Part shown: positions 35,118 to 47,009 of the stretch, piece after piece
Position numbering within the stretch: position 1 is the stretch's first letter
Layout of the letters: each line of letters starts with the position of its first letter
Made by a program: the position numbers and the translations under genes
The notes under the pieces: model-generated
Databases searched by the model: none
Told to the model about the DNA's origin: nothing
What the model saw: only the letters and a program-made list of their open reading frames with translations
From: Adiantum capillus-veneris
Taxonomy: Eukaryota; Streptophyta; Polypodiopsida; Polypodiales; Pteridaceae
Length of the DNA stretch: 64,000 nt
Assembly (NCBI GenBank): GCA_014529385.2
Contig: CM043952.1
Location: forward strand, 64,690,370-64,754,369
Direction of reading: 5' to 3'

Positions 35118-38100
35118 ATGGAAAGCCAACGCCAAATGTCTGGGTATCCTCTTTTCTTTGGAGAGCCTGGAGAGGATGCAGAATTATTTTTAGCGAATTT
35201 CAAGATGTCTTGCCGTATCAAGAGGATAATAACTGATCAAGAACGTGTAGAAATGTTTGAGGTGGTCCTTAGGAAAGATGCTAGCACTTGGTTTGACTCT
35301 TTGCCTGAGGAAGTTAAGGGAATTACACAGAAGTTTTGAATCGTTTTAAGAGATACTTCTTTGATCCCCAAAACACTCAAAACTATGGCAAGACATTGTT
35401 TCTCATAAGCAAAAAGACTTAGATGACTACTACTTGTACAAGCAAGAGTTTTACGTCTTTGGGCTCTATGGATACGAAATGTTGCTAACCCTGGTGATGG
35501 TGCAGAATTTCTAAAGAAGGAGAGGTTCATAGCCGGACTCTTTCCTGACCTTAAGGTAAAAGTTGAGGCGGGTGCACCTGCTACCTTTGATGCAGCTGAA
35601 ACTAGGGCTGCTGAGAAATATAGGAAACTCAAGTGCTTAAGGGGAGAGGTTCCAATAGAAGGTCTTAGACCCAAAGGTAAGTCACAAGCATCAACATCGA
35701 GGGAGCTTCCTGAGGTAACGGCGGAAGTAATTGAGAAGTTAAACGAATCTTTAAGCAGCCTGTCAATTCACCTTGCACAAGCTGTAGGTCCAAAGGGACA
35801 AGCAAAGAAGTCTGAAGAGCGAGATCCACGACCTAGGAGAGTCTTGCAATGTTGGAATTGCGGAGAGTCTGGACATGGGATGTATAATTGTCCTTGGCCC
35901 CGTGGGGAGCCAGGGAGACCTAACTTGAATTACCCAGTGATGAATGCAGGAGAAGGAGCTGGTCAACAACCAAGGCTTCTACAAAGGCCAAATGGACCAA
36001 GACCACCTCCACAAGGGGTAGAAGGAGTTCCACCTTTGCCAGATCCAAATGTGCATGTGGTAGAGGTGACAAACTCAAATGAGGTTGACATGGAAGCAAA
36101 TGGCATTAAGCGTGGCCGAGGAAAAGGTAAAGAGAAAGAGGGTGTCCCATCACAGAGTGACCATGGACAAGGCAAGAAGGCAAAGGAGACCAAGGAAGCT
36201 AAGAGGACTCGACGTCGTATCAATCTCCAAGACTTCCCTCTTGGACATGGTATGGCTCCATACAACCTGTTGGAAGACATGCGAGGTAAGGGTCCTGATA
36301 TCTCATGGCCTCAGTTTCTTGCATTATGCCCACAAGTTAGGAGGGATTTAACAAAGGCAGTTAGCACTAGGAGAAAGGTAAAAGAGAGAGTTGCCTGTTG
36401 TAAAAATTGCACATGCTGAAATGAATGAGGAATTACACCTGTGCTAGATTGTTACATAAAGGAAGATTGGTTAGGAAAGGTCTAGTGGATGGGGGTGCAC
36501 AAATTTGCATCATGACAGAAGGGCTCATGCAAAGACTAGGCATGCACATCCATGAGACACCTGAAATCAAAGTGAAAATGGCAAACAATAGCAAGGCTAG
36601 GTGCGTAGGCATTTGTAAAAATGTTTTTGTGGAGGCCTTTGGCATTAAGAAGGCAGTGGATTTCTATGTCATGTCTACCAAGGGAATGGTTACCCATTTA
36701 TCCTAGGAAGACCATGGCTAATGAAAATGCGAGCTTTGCAGTATTGGGAGAGTGGAAAGCTAATTTGCAGGAATGACAATCACAAGAAGGTTGTCTTTGA
36801 CATGAAGGAGCAACGCCAAGAGGAGCTCCATGAAGAATCATCTCGAAGTGAGACGGAAGAAGATTGGACTGAAAACATTCAGAAGAAGAAAGTAGCCGGC
36901 AGCATTACTGAAGAGGAGTCCTCCATTGAAGTCATGGGGGTAAGGTTTAAGCCAAACAACAGGGAGACCTCTTCTCGAGGTTTGGAAGAGGTAGGTTCCC
37001 AAGAGAACCAAAAGGTGGAAGATGAAGGAATGTTAGAAGGTATGTTGTCTACAACACTTACAAAGGATGAAAGAGAGGAGTTCAAATGTGTGCTAAGGAA
37101 ATTCCGAGGCTTTTTGCTAAAAAGACTACACCGATGTGCGTGGAGTAGATGTTGTTCAACACAAGATTGAGTTGAAGCCAGAGGCCACACCTAAGGCTCA
37201 AAAGCTACGAAGGCTAGGAGTCATTAAGGAGCAGGCTCTACTCAAGGAGGTAATAAAGCTTCTAGCATCTGGTTTCATTTATCCAGTGGAGAATTCAGAG
37301 TGGGTCTCTCCCGTTGTTGTCACTCCTAAGAAAACGGCAAGTGGAGGGTGTGTGTGGATTATCGTCCACTTAATGAGGCAGCAAAAAGAGATCACTTTCC
37401 CCTCCCATTTCAGGATGAGATACTAAATGAAGTAGCTGGTCATGAGAAGTACACTGTGTGTGATGGCTACTCGGGTTACTTTCAAATAGGTATCGCATTG
37501 GAGGAGGATCAATTGAAAACAACCTTTATCACTCCTTGGGGTTGGTTGTTATGCTTTTAGAGTCATGCCATTTGGCCTGACAAATGCTCCTGCAACTTTC
37601 CAACGCTTCATGAACATGGTGTTTCAAGCATTCTTTGGAAAGTCCATTAGGGTTTTTATTGATGATTTTTGCATTTATAGCTTCAAAATCATTGCATCTA
37701 CAAAGGGTAGAAGAAGGTTTAAAGAAGCTCTATGACATGGGAGGTCAACTCAACCCGAAAGTGTCACATAGCTGAGGATGAAGTGATCTTGCTTGGTCAC
37801 AAGGTTTCCTGTAAAGGCATTCAGGTGGATCCTTCAAAGGCAAAGGCTCTTATTGAGCTCCCCTCACCCAGAATCTCAAAGAGGTCATATCATTCATTCA
37901 AAAAGTGAAGTATATGTCACGCTTTATTCACTTAGCTTCGGAGTGCTTCCTCCTTTGCAAAAGTTGACACAACAAGTAGAATTTGCATGGTCTGATGAGC
38001 TTGAAGAGTATTTTTGTAACATTAAAGTCATTTTGTCAGAGCTACCAACACTCATGCCTCCTTGTTGGGAGTACACATTCTTTGTTAGCTCTAGTGTTGG

Positions 38101-40279
38101 AAGGAAACAATTGGTGCTGTGTTGCTACAACAAGATCCCCACAGTACAAGGATGCGGACCCCATCTACTTTGCTAGTAGGGTCATGAATGCTTTGGAGAG
38201 AGACTACACAGAAGCAGAACTCATGATGCTTTTCTCTCATGTTTTTGCGGTGAGAAAGTTTAGATCCTACCTGCTACCAAAACCTTTTGTAATTCTCACT
38301 GCAGAGAATTTGTTCCCTTGGGTGTCATCTCAAATGAATCTTAGTACTAGGATCTCAAAGTGGATTATGGAGTTGCAAGAGTTTCAATACTCTTTCAAGG
38401 TAGAAGATAGTGTGCGTGCACAATTGGTAGGGATTTCTCACTTATAGGGTGCATGAAAAGGAGATTAAGGTGCCTGAAGTAAAGACCCTACCATTACCAC
38501 CACCAAAAGTATTCCTAATGCTTTTACCTTGTTCTTTGATGGAGCTTTTCGTCGAGCCACAGGAAAAGCAGGGGGAGGGCTAGTGTTGCTCAACCCAAGT
38601 GGAGAGGTGGTCATGAAAGAGAACTTCAATCTACCAAGTTCAGCTAGCAACAATGAAGCAGATTACGACACACTAATTCATGGTTTGAAGATGTGCATTG
38701 GGCCAAGGGATACACGCCTCATGGTAAAGGGAGATGCACTTCTCATTGTTAAACAGATTTTAGGTATTTGGGCATGCAAGAATGAAAGCTTACGGACAAA
38801 AGTTCATGCCATTCGTAGATTGTTTAATCAATTGAAGAAGTGCAACTATATCATATTCCTAGGAAACAGAATGAAGATGCCGATTTACTTGCACAGCAAG
38901 TAGTTACATGTGGTTGAGAAAGAAGTGCAGGTCATCATGGTGGCAGCAACTGTCAAGCACCGAGATACAGGGATTGGAGTCATTGACTCCCTTATTAGCT
39001 ACATTTTGGAGGGCGAGTTTCCACAAGACTTCACGAAGGCTCAGAGAGGAGACTCATGAAGAAGGCAAGCGCATATCTCTTCCTAGAAGGCTCCCTCTAT
39101 CAAAGAGGGAGGGATCAAGTATGCAGAAGAGTACCAACTATTGAGGAAATTCCATCCATTCCAAAAGGTTTGCATGAAGAAGCATGTGGTGGTCATTTTG
39201 CCCAAGAATTAACTATGAAGAAGATTTTGCTTGCGGGGTATGTTTGGCCAAGTCTGCATGTGGATGTCCAACATTGGTGTATAAAGTTGTCACAATTGTC
39301 AGGTAAATGGGATAGAAGATTGGTTTATGGTCCAAGGCAAATCGTGCTTGCAAATGAACTGTTTGAAAAGTGGGGCATTGATGCTATGGGTCCTCTGCCT
39401 AGGACAAAAAATGGTAAAACTCTACATTCTAGTGGCTGTAGACTATATGACTAGGTGGGTGGAAGCACAAAGTGTGGCAAAGGTAAATGAGAAGACAGTG
39501 AGCAAATTCGTCTACACTCACATTTGTTGTAGATTTGGCACACCTTGGGAGATTGTTTCTGATAATGGTCCAGGGTTTAGAAAGGGATTGCTCACAGAAG
39601 TCTGTGAAGAACTTCACATTCTACATCGTCACAGTACACCCTACTATCCCCAATCAAATGGTTTGGTAGAAAAAGCACTAATGGTGTCATTGCAGGCATC
39701 ATTAGAAAGATGGTGAAAAACAAGACAAAGTGGTGGGATGACTTCTTGGATGGTGCCTTGTGGGCATATCGAACCACATATAGGGAAGCCACGGAGTTCA
39801 CACCATTTCACTTGGTCTATGGTCAAGAGGCTTTGCAGCCTATCGAGCTCAACATTTCCAACAATGCGACTCTGGCAAAGGAGCACAAGATGATCAAGAG
39901 GTATGGATGGATCGACTGCTTACCATAGCTGAGCTTGAGTGGAAAAGAGAAGCAGCATACGAGTGCTATAAGAGGAAAGCCACACAGACATAGGAGAAAG
40001 CTTGACAAGAAACTGAAGGACAAAGGCATCAATGAAGGAGATCTTGTGCTAAGGTATGACAATCGACTCGATAATCGTTTTGATGCCAAATTTGAAACAA
40101 GATGGCAAGGGCCATACATAGTCAAGAAGGCTTTCAATTCAAGTTACTATCAGCTTATGGACTTGAATGGTAAAGAGCACTCCAGGAAAGTAAAACGGGT
40201 ATCGCTTGAAGCACTATTTGAGTCGCATTCTACCAAAGGATCTACCAAAGATCTGTCAAAAGGCCACTGTCTCATGTAA
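35118..40279 (+). pseudogene. Gypsy A copy 2 gag-pol, heavily frameshifted
   Basis: The same domain order as copy 1: gag from ATG 35118, knuckle at about 35850-35891, protease near 36486, RT 37190-37900, RNase H 38130-38450, aRNH 38529-38900 and integrase 39160-39900. It is cut into about a dozen short frames. Almost every break is a one-base deletion or insertion, many in short homopolymers (for example near 35320, 35382 and 35450). Base substitutions are rare. Where copy 1 is broken (near 26908, 28877 and 29490), copy 2 has the extra bases. The pattern looks like residual assembly error or very recent indel decay. Confidence 0.9.
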
Positions 40280-40429
40280 GTATTGTTACATGAAGCATGA
40301 GTGTAACTCTAGCCAAAATTCTGAGGGGCCAAACAATTAAAGATCTCGTCAGGGACTCTGAAGCACTCTCTTTGGAAAAGATGCTCTATGATGGTACATG
40401 AATATACCATCATCCAGGGGGAGGGCTAA

Positions 40430-42806
40430 TGATAGCCGTTTTTCGGCTCTTTGTAATTGCACAGTGAGTTACTCACCCTACCAAAATCACCCAAAACACT
40501 GTGGCTATCCCTACCATTTCACTGTACATAGGCGTGCGTGAGTCACGGGACTTTTCCCATATCTCTTACTGAAATAAAAAACCCTCAATTAGCTAGCCAT
40601 TGGGCTAGTTGAGCAAAAATATAAAAAAAATATAGTATTTATGGCCCATGCGTATGTAAATATTTCTTTGTATATAGGGCCTAAAATAAAAGATTTTTTC
40701 ATAATTATTTTGGTATTTATTTAAATATTTCTACCTAGGTGTGTGTTATTTATGCTCTGTACATTGCCTCACCATTACCACATTTTTTCTTACCATTTTT
40801 CATACTCTGTATTCCATATAGAAATATTTTCATGTAAGCTTCTCTTATATTTGGTGTAACTCCACCCCAACAAAAATCCAAAAAAACTAGTTTTATTTAT
40901 GTGTATATTTTTTCACTATTGTGATTTTTCCCTTCCTACATCTATTTTGTTTTTTTTCTAAAAAAATTAGAACACCAAAAATATTTATCTTTTTATGGTA
41001 GCCTCATAATGAGAGAGATTTCTTTTGACCCCTTTATATTTTTTCCACTTATTTTATTTATATTTGACATGTAACATATTTTTTTAAACCCCTCAATATT
41101 TGATTTTCTTAGTTGTACTATTCACTTATATCATGATCTCAACAATATCTTCAATTATAGACCTACCAAATAAGGTCAAGGGTAGTGGCATGCATACATG
41201 CACTATGGAGGGCTCACTCTTGGAGGTATTCAAAAGAATCATCCAAAGAAGGACCCCACAAGGACCTTGTGCAGTGGGAAAAAAACGGTCGGTTTTGCTG
41301 AATTTTTAAAGTTCACTTGCTCTCCGAATTTGGAAAGGTGATACAAATAAAAGTTGTAGCTCGTGGTTGGACTTTTGCCTCAAATTTTTTCATATTTTTT
41401 TGAGCTACGAGCTGTGAGCTATGATTTTATTAGTGGACCCCAGTTTTCCCATGCTATGCAGCCACACTCTCTCTTCCACTTTATCATTTTCCTCTTTCAC
41501 ACACACTTCTCCACTCATCATCCCCACCTCTCTCACCACTCCTCTCTGCACCCTACTCACCTTTTCCTCAACCTTGAAGAATAAGAGAAACCATGGTGAA
41601 CTCATACCTCCCACACACAATTCCATTCCAAAATTGACCACCTAGTCTCATTTTTCCTCCTCCAATTTACCCATATCTATCAAAAAAACCACAAAATTCA
41701 GCCTCTTCTCTTAAAAGACAGCATCGTGGTGGTTGATTACTCAGCTTCAATTACCTTGTCTCTCAAGGAAGGTCAAGAGTGGAGAAAAAATGTACTGTCA
41801 AAGCTAGTGGACCGTCAACAAGCGTCAAAATTGGCCCTACTCAAGACACTTGGAGCATCAACCTTGTAAGAAATCCACCTTTTCTTACCTCTTAAGAGTT
41901 TTTCTTCCTTATTTGTATCCTACATGGATACTCCCATTGTAAATATCCAATTCCATTTGTAAATTAATACTAACTCTACTAACACTAACCCACTATGAAA
42001 AGTCCTATCACCTCCATTTCTCTCCTCTCTCTTTCCCCACCAACTTCTTGATAATTCCAAGCAAAAGAAATTAGATAAATTGCTGAAAATCTAACCCAAC
42101 CATGGTTAGAGGAGTAACCCTAGCCTTCAAAATTGCTATAAAAGGAGGGTGTAGCTAGCACAAAAAGGGGGGAGCCATAAGCAAGAGCACTATGCTATAG
42201 CTTGAGAAGCCAAGCTCAACCTCTCTAGAAGGAGCTCTTGAGTGGAAGCTCATTGTCTTATGCATGTGAATGTGTTGTAATAGGAGATTAGCAAGGGAAC
42301 TCTATGCCATTGTAAGAGAGAGAGTGATCACTCAATTGAGAGTAGGAAATCTATCATTTCTCCTACTAGTGTAAGCTCAACATTTTCTGAATCAAGGAGG
42401 GTGGATTTGGACTAAGCTTGGATACTTTGTCTCTCTTCCCACGTGAAGTAATGGACAACAATGATGTGTAAGTGTCTTGGTGTTTTTTTTTTGTTAAGTT
42501 CTTGATAGCTTGTCTCTAGTGTTGTCATCAATTTAGCCATAAATCCCACATACTGTAAGAGGGCGACAGGGTGGAGAGGACTCCCCTGGCCTTAAGACAG
42601 TGAGTGGGGTGGCTTTTCTTGTGATGTGTTGTGGTGTAATTTACTCAAGCTATGATGAACAAATACTAATATCACTTTGATTGGTCATGACAGATTTGTA
42701 AGAAGGTATTAGTGCAACAAACACCCCCTCCCCCTTCTCTCTCTTTCTTACATATATAATTGTGTTTGCTTGATCATTGCCGATACGTTTCAAAGCAGCC
42801 CGAGCA

Positions 42807-42900
<94 letters not shown>

Positions 42901-43159
42901 TTTTAGTGTGTGAGAGTGTTCCATTGGTGTTAGGGTTAGTGTAAATTCCTTGCTTGTTTGTGGGTTGCTCTAACGATTCTCCTCTTTTGCGTCCTAGTTC
43001 GCTCTTAAACTAGGTGGTGCCCCTTGTGTAGTTGGGATTTGGCTGTGGGTTTGTTGTTTTGGTTTGTGTTGTGTTGTGCCCCAGCCCCATTGAGCAGCAC
43101 GGGAGCCTTGAAGGGTGTCTAGAGGTTGCTCTTCTTGTTGCCCGCCCCGGACCGCCTCA
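40430..43159 (+). repeat. Gypsy A LTR3 (3' LTR)
   Basis: Starts TGATAGCCG (hairpin 40434-40448), TATA box 42136-42145, CT tract 42810-42897, ends ACCGCCTCA. It is followed not by the PBS but by the target duplication GTAT and the interrupted host Gypsy. Confidence 0.92.
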
Positions 43160-43805
43160 GTATATGAGCATTGTCTGCTTGGCTTAGCATTAGGCCTAAC
43201 GGGAATTGTGTGGTAACAAATCGCAGGGTCAATCTCCTTCAAGTCCTTATAAGACCAAGCCCATAAATCCTTATACTCCTTGAGCGCCTTAATCAATAAC
43301 TCTTCTTCATCATGAGATAAATCATTAGCAATATATGCCAGCTTGAACTCCTCACTTAGCTCTACTAAATCTCTCTTTTTAGCATCATCAGGTCCATTGT
43401 AAGATTTTTATGGCTATGTCTTCCCCTAATGGGTTGCTCAACAATAATCTTGCAGTCCTGAATAGTGTACTTTTTTTAATGGGAGGATACATTTATTCCA
43501 CTCTTATCTTACTTGTTTACATTCTCAATTTCCATCTCCATCATCCACGCCACTTTCAAGGTCTATTTCAACTTGCTATATTAATTTCTTTGCTCAACTT
43601 TTGTCCATCGAGGCTCAGCAAAGTCATCAACTATCTTAGACTTTGGAGGTCCAGGAACCTTTTTCTTTTTTCTCTTTGAAATATTATTTTGAGGAAGTGT
43701 AGACAATTTTCCTAACACCTTGTCCTTTATGCAATTGTAGGCTCGTACAAGCATCAACAAATAAGACATTTTTCCTTCTACACATGGCATTGGGTTTCTT
43801 CTCAT
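43160..43805 (-). pseudogene. Host Gypsy pre-RT region, right part
   Basis: Minus strand: EYKDLWAWSYKDLKEIDPA and YHTIPVRPNAKPSRQ at 43161-43296, the segment just before the RT in Athila/Tat-type Gypsy polyproteins. The C-terminal continuation lies at 22735-23206 across the Gypsy A insertion. Upstream (43300-43805) the frame is patchy, including a Lys-rich stretch (SKRKKKKVPGPPKSK). Confidence 0.7.
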
Positions 43806-44240
43806 TCCTCTTTTAACTTTTTTGTCCTTGTATCACTGTTGTCATCGGGGTCTTTGATTTGGAAAATCAATATTTCTCAAACATTGTTTCAGGCTCACTT
43901 TCTTGACCCTTTGATCCCTCATGGTCTGTCATAAAATCTAATATCTAACCAACCCAAATGATTTTCTCATATTAAACTGATCATTTAATGTGGGAGAATA
44001 AACGAGAACAACTGTTAGAATATAGACATGTGCTTACAGATCTATCTCAACACGGGGCCAATGGTCAAGGGGTTCAAATGAGAGATGGTATGTCAAAGAG
44101 CAAGGCTAACCAATGGATCTTAAAAGACTTTAGGGTTAGCTTCATTGAAGACCTCCAAAGGTTAGTGTTAAAAGTCCTTTAACCTTAGGTAAGCCATGGC
44201 TGAGCTTAAGGTGGGAACCTGGCCCAAGCTTGAGCTGCTT
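43806..44240. other. No recognisable gene
   Basis: AT-rich. Probably the decayed upstream part of the same host Gypsy, but no motif could be read. Confidence 0.4.
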
Positions 44241-44402
44241 GTCGTACTTGATGAATAAGGTGCTTGAGGTGCTTGTCGTGCTTGCTGACTAAGGTTCTTG
44301 AGGTGCTTGTCGTGCTTGCCGACCAGGGAGCTTGAGATGCTTGTGGGAAGATTACACAAGCTTGAGGTTCTTTGTCATGCTTTTTGACTAAGGTGCTTGA
44401 GG
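44241..44402. repeat. 34-bp minisatellite
   Basis: Units of 34 bp at 44241, 44275 and 44309 (GTCGTGCTTG, a variable middle, then CTTGAGGTGCTT). After a 30-bp interruption a diverged fourth unit lies at about 44373-44402. The GCTTG core recurs throughout. Confidence 0.85.
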
Positions 44403-45060
44403 GTAAAGTGTTCCACAAAAGTCAACAACTATCGCTACAAGGAGGGGATGAGCCCTATAAGAGGGGGCTAGAGCAAGAACACGCACACCCTCACACAAGG
44501 AATGCTTGGTACAAAGAAAGCAAAAAGGACACTTGTCAAGCTCCACCTCATGTTGCCCTCATGGTGTACCTAAAGCCTATGGTTAACCTCCCAAGGGGTC
44601 CAATGATAAATTAGTAAATTTAATTAATATGTTTTGCATTTATCAAGTCCTCTCTCTCAAAGGGGAAAGGGGGATACTTTTCCCAAGGCTAGCATTCTTG
44701 CCTGATATGCATCCTGCATGTGATTGGCCAGGCTTGCAGGGTCCAATGAAATTCAAGCTTGTGCTAAAAGAAGGGGTCAACCAAAGCAAGTAGGGAGAAT
44801 GCTTGAGGGGTATACTCTCCCACACACACTCTCATTGTGTGAAGTGCAAAGTGCAAGAGCTCCATCTTCTTCTCCAAGCTAGTAGAGAAGTTGAGAGCCT
44901 ACACCCACACTCTTGGCTATGGAATGCTAATCCAAGCAAGATTCATTCTTTAATGCTTAATCTTTCCATCTTCTCCATCTTCATTACTATGCTATTATGT
45001 ATGCTAGCAAGAAGACTGATGATAAGTGAGGAACTAATAAGGTCTCCACCCAAAAACAGA
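44403..45060. other. Spacer, no gene
   Basis: No coding motif. The 3' LTR of Gypsy D would be expected here on the minus strand, but I could not identify an LTR start, PPT or second LTR copy. Confidence 0.4.
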
Positions 45061-45118
45061 CCCTGCGCCGCTCCTTACGAAATCGACGAATCATTTTCTG
45101 CAAACGAGATACATGAGC

Positions 45119-46757
45119 CTAGGCTTCAGCACAATCCTCTGTAGCTTGTGCCCAATCAGCAACATCAAAAACCTCGGGAACAACACACTTACCTCTATCA
45201 GTGTTGGATGACTCGGGGTGTTGCACCACAACCTGCTGAGGGGGTGGATGTGCTCTCACCTCAGCAGCCAAGCGTGTGCTCCAGATTGTTAGTTGATTAT
45301 CCAGAAAAACTTGGAGATCTTCTTGCATCTCCATTGACAACGCATCCAAGTCATTCATATTGATATTACATCACCAGGGTGCGAGGCTAAGTAAGAGGCT
45401 AGGCTATGATGCGTTCTCAACTGGAGAAGTTCTTGTTGAATAGAGGCCACAAACTCAACATTAGCCCCTCGTAACATTTGTATTTTTGCCCCTTGTTGGC
45501 GAGTTGTTGCTGTCAGCTCTTCATTTTGAAAGGACAACTCGGCAATGCGAGTCTGCGAGGATGCTACCTACGCTTCCAACTCATTGAATCTTCCCTCTGT
45601 GGCGGGGGCTGGCCAGGCCGTACGAATAGACTCTACAAGTCTACTCAAAAAAGTGTTGCATGCCTGCAATTGGTCAGCGGGAGTCGCTACCGTAGCCTCC
45701 CAAGGTAGCGCTGCGGGAAGAGTACCTCCCGTCGAGGCAGCCGCATTGGTAGTGCCAGAAGTTTCCTGTTGAGCGGGAACATCCGCAACCGGAGAGCCCA
45801 TCCTCAACGGAGTAGCACTACCCACTCTCTCCTGCATTCGGCGGCGCCAACGAGCCACCTCAGAATCCTCCGAAAGAAGAGATGCCGTCGCCGGAGGTGG
45901 TGTAGAAAATTGTTGTTCCTCCCTGCCACGCTTGCAGCTTGCTGATCCTGCACCTGCAGTGGCCATCTCTTGGGCTCCAGAGGATACCACTGCTGTCGAT
46001 GGACCAGGAAAATCCCCAGTGCCCACATGCTGCTGCTGTGTTTCCCTCTCAGCCGGCACTGCCAAGCTTTGCGTTTGCGACAGAGGAGCATTAGTGCCTT
46101 GGACCACCAAGCGATCATCTTCAAAGTGGCAGAGAGGACGCAGGGCGAGAGGAAAAACTTCTCTTAAAGGAAAAATCAATGTGAGCAATTGGCCAACATT
46201 TGTATTGGTTGGGGTATTCCTCCCCAAATGTGCCATCACTCTTTGGCACTCTGCCAGCAGGCGTTCTCTGACCAACGCTGCCCAAGCTACTGGCCCAAAG
46301 TTGGCCGAATGCAAAACATTTCTTGCTCGGGTCGAAATGGTATAAGTTTTGGCTTGCAGCCAAATCGCCTCGAGAAACCATCGATACGCATCCCTGGTTG
46401 CTACATCTGAGAACCCTGAAATCTTATACTCTCCTTTTACTTTCAAACCAAATTCTTGCTCTACATCCGCAGCAAGGATCACATGAGAGGCGCGCACCAT
46501 GCCATCGTTGGGCAAACAGCAACACCTTGAGACCCTTTCTCTTGTCAAAACTGAATCTGTTGATTATTCAGCACCACCATATCGCCAGCAGCGAGTTGCT
46601 CAATCAAACCTGCTGCCTGCGGGTGAACTGGGATCCCTTGCCAATCCAGGTTGACGAACACACGTAGCCGCAACTCTTGCGGCCATGCGTCCACTCGTCG
46701 AAGCGATAGCTGTTGTAAAGGCGTGAAAGGAATACATTGCAGGAGAGAATCTGTCAT
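45119..46757 (-). pseudogene. Gypsy D extra ORF downstream of integrase (unknown, coiled-coil-like)
   Basis: The likely start is the ATG at 46757 in a good context (CGCCACC before the ATG); it reads MTDSLLQCIPFTPLQQLSL. The frame shifts near 46548, then runs as a 326-residue frame to a TAG at 45568 and on in frame to 45355. A TGA there overlaps an ATG at 45358, and a further frame ends at a TAG at 45121, beyond which a very basic tail follows (RLQKMIRRFRKERRR). The order is an N-terminal globular part (WAALVRERLLAECQRVM), a Pro/Ala/Gln/Thr-rich middle, then a helical part with heptad-like leucines (NEELTATTRQQGAKIQML). No zinc knuckle, transmembrane segment or signal peptide is visible. I do not recognise a family. 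Position after pol matches where some Gypsy elements carry env-like or other extra ORFs. Confidence 0.55.
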
Positions 46758-47009
46758 GGTGGCGATGGGATGAAGGAGCAGAGAGTATAGAACTAAGAGC
46801 GCGCGACACACTAAACAAGAGAAACACAATAAGAATCGTCTGCATGTAGTAGTAACCTTTCCACAATGATTTCCCAAAATAGGGCGATCCACGGTGTCGC
46901 AACCATCATAGATCCTTTCCCGCTTTCCAAGATTGCATGGAAAAGAATCCCCAATCATGACTAGGGCGGCTTCCGGCTCATGTACCACAGCAAAGGGGCA
47001 CTGAATCGT

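Larger units (their letters stand above)
23207..43159 (+). mobile_element. Gypsy A: tandem dimer of a Tat-type Gypsy (three LTRs, two interiors)
   Basis: LTR1 23207-25907, interior 1, LTR2 31814-34508, interior 2, LTR3 40430-43159. All three LTRs are near-identical over about 2.7 kb, start TGATAGCCG and end ACCGCCTCA. The outer flanks carry GTAT on both sides (23203-23206 and 43160-43163; 5 bp AGTAT if the last LTR base is counted), so one insertion was enlarged later, most simply by unequal LTR-LTR recombination. The target is a minus-strand Gypsy RT, whose frame is continuous across the insertion. Confidence 0.9.

Noticed and set aside
44241-44402. Possible CRISPR-like array
   Set aside because: Units are contiguous without unique spacers and the context is a plant retroelement region.
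45932-46345. 137-codon plus-strand ORF
   Set aside because: Antisense shadow of the Gypsy D extra ORF.
46545-46902. Hydrophobic stretches after the Gypsy D integrase (CFSCLVCRALLVLYSLLL) as an envelope-like protein
   Set aside because: They lie between the integrase tail and the ATG at 46757, in the linker translation, and no signal peptide or ectodomain pattern accompanies them.
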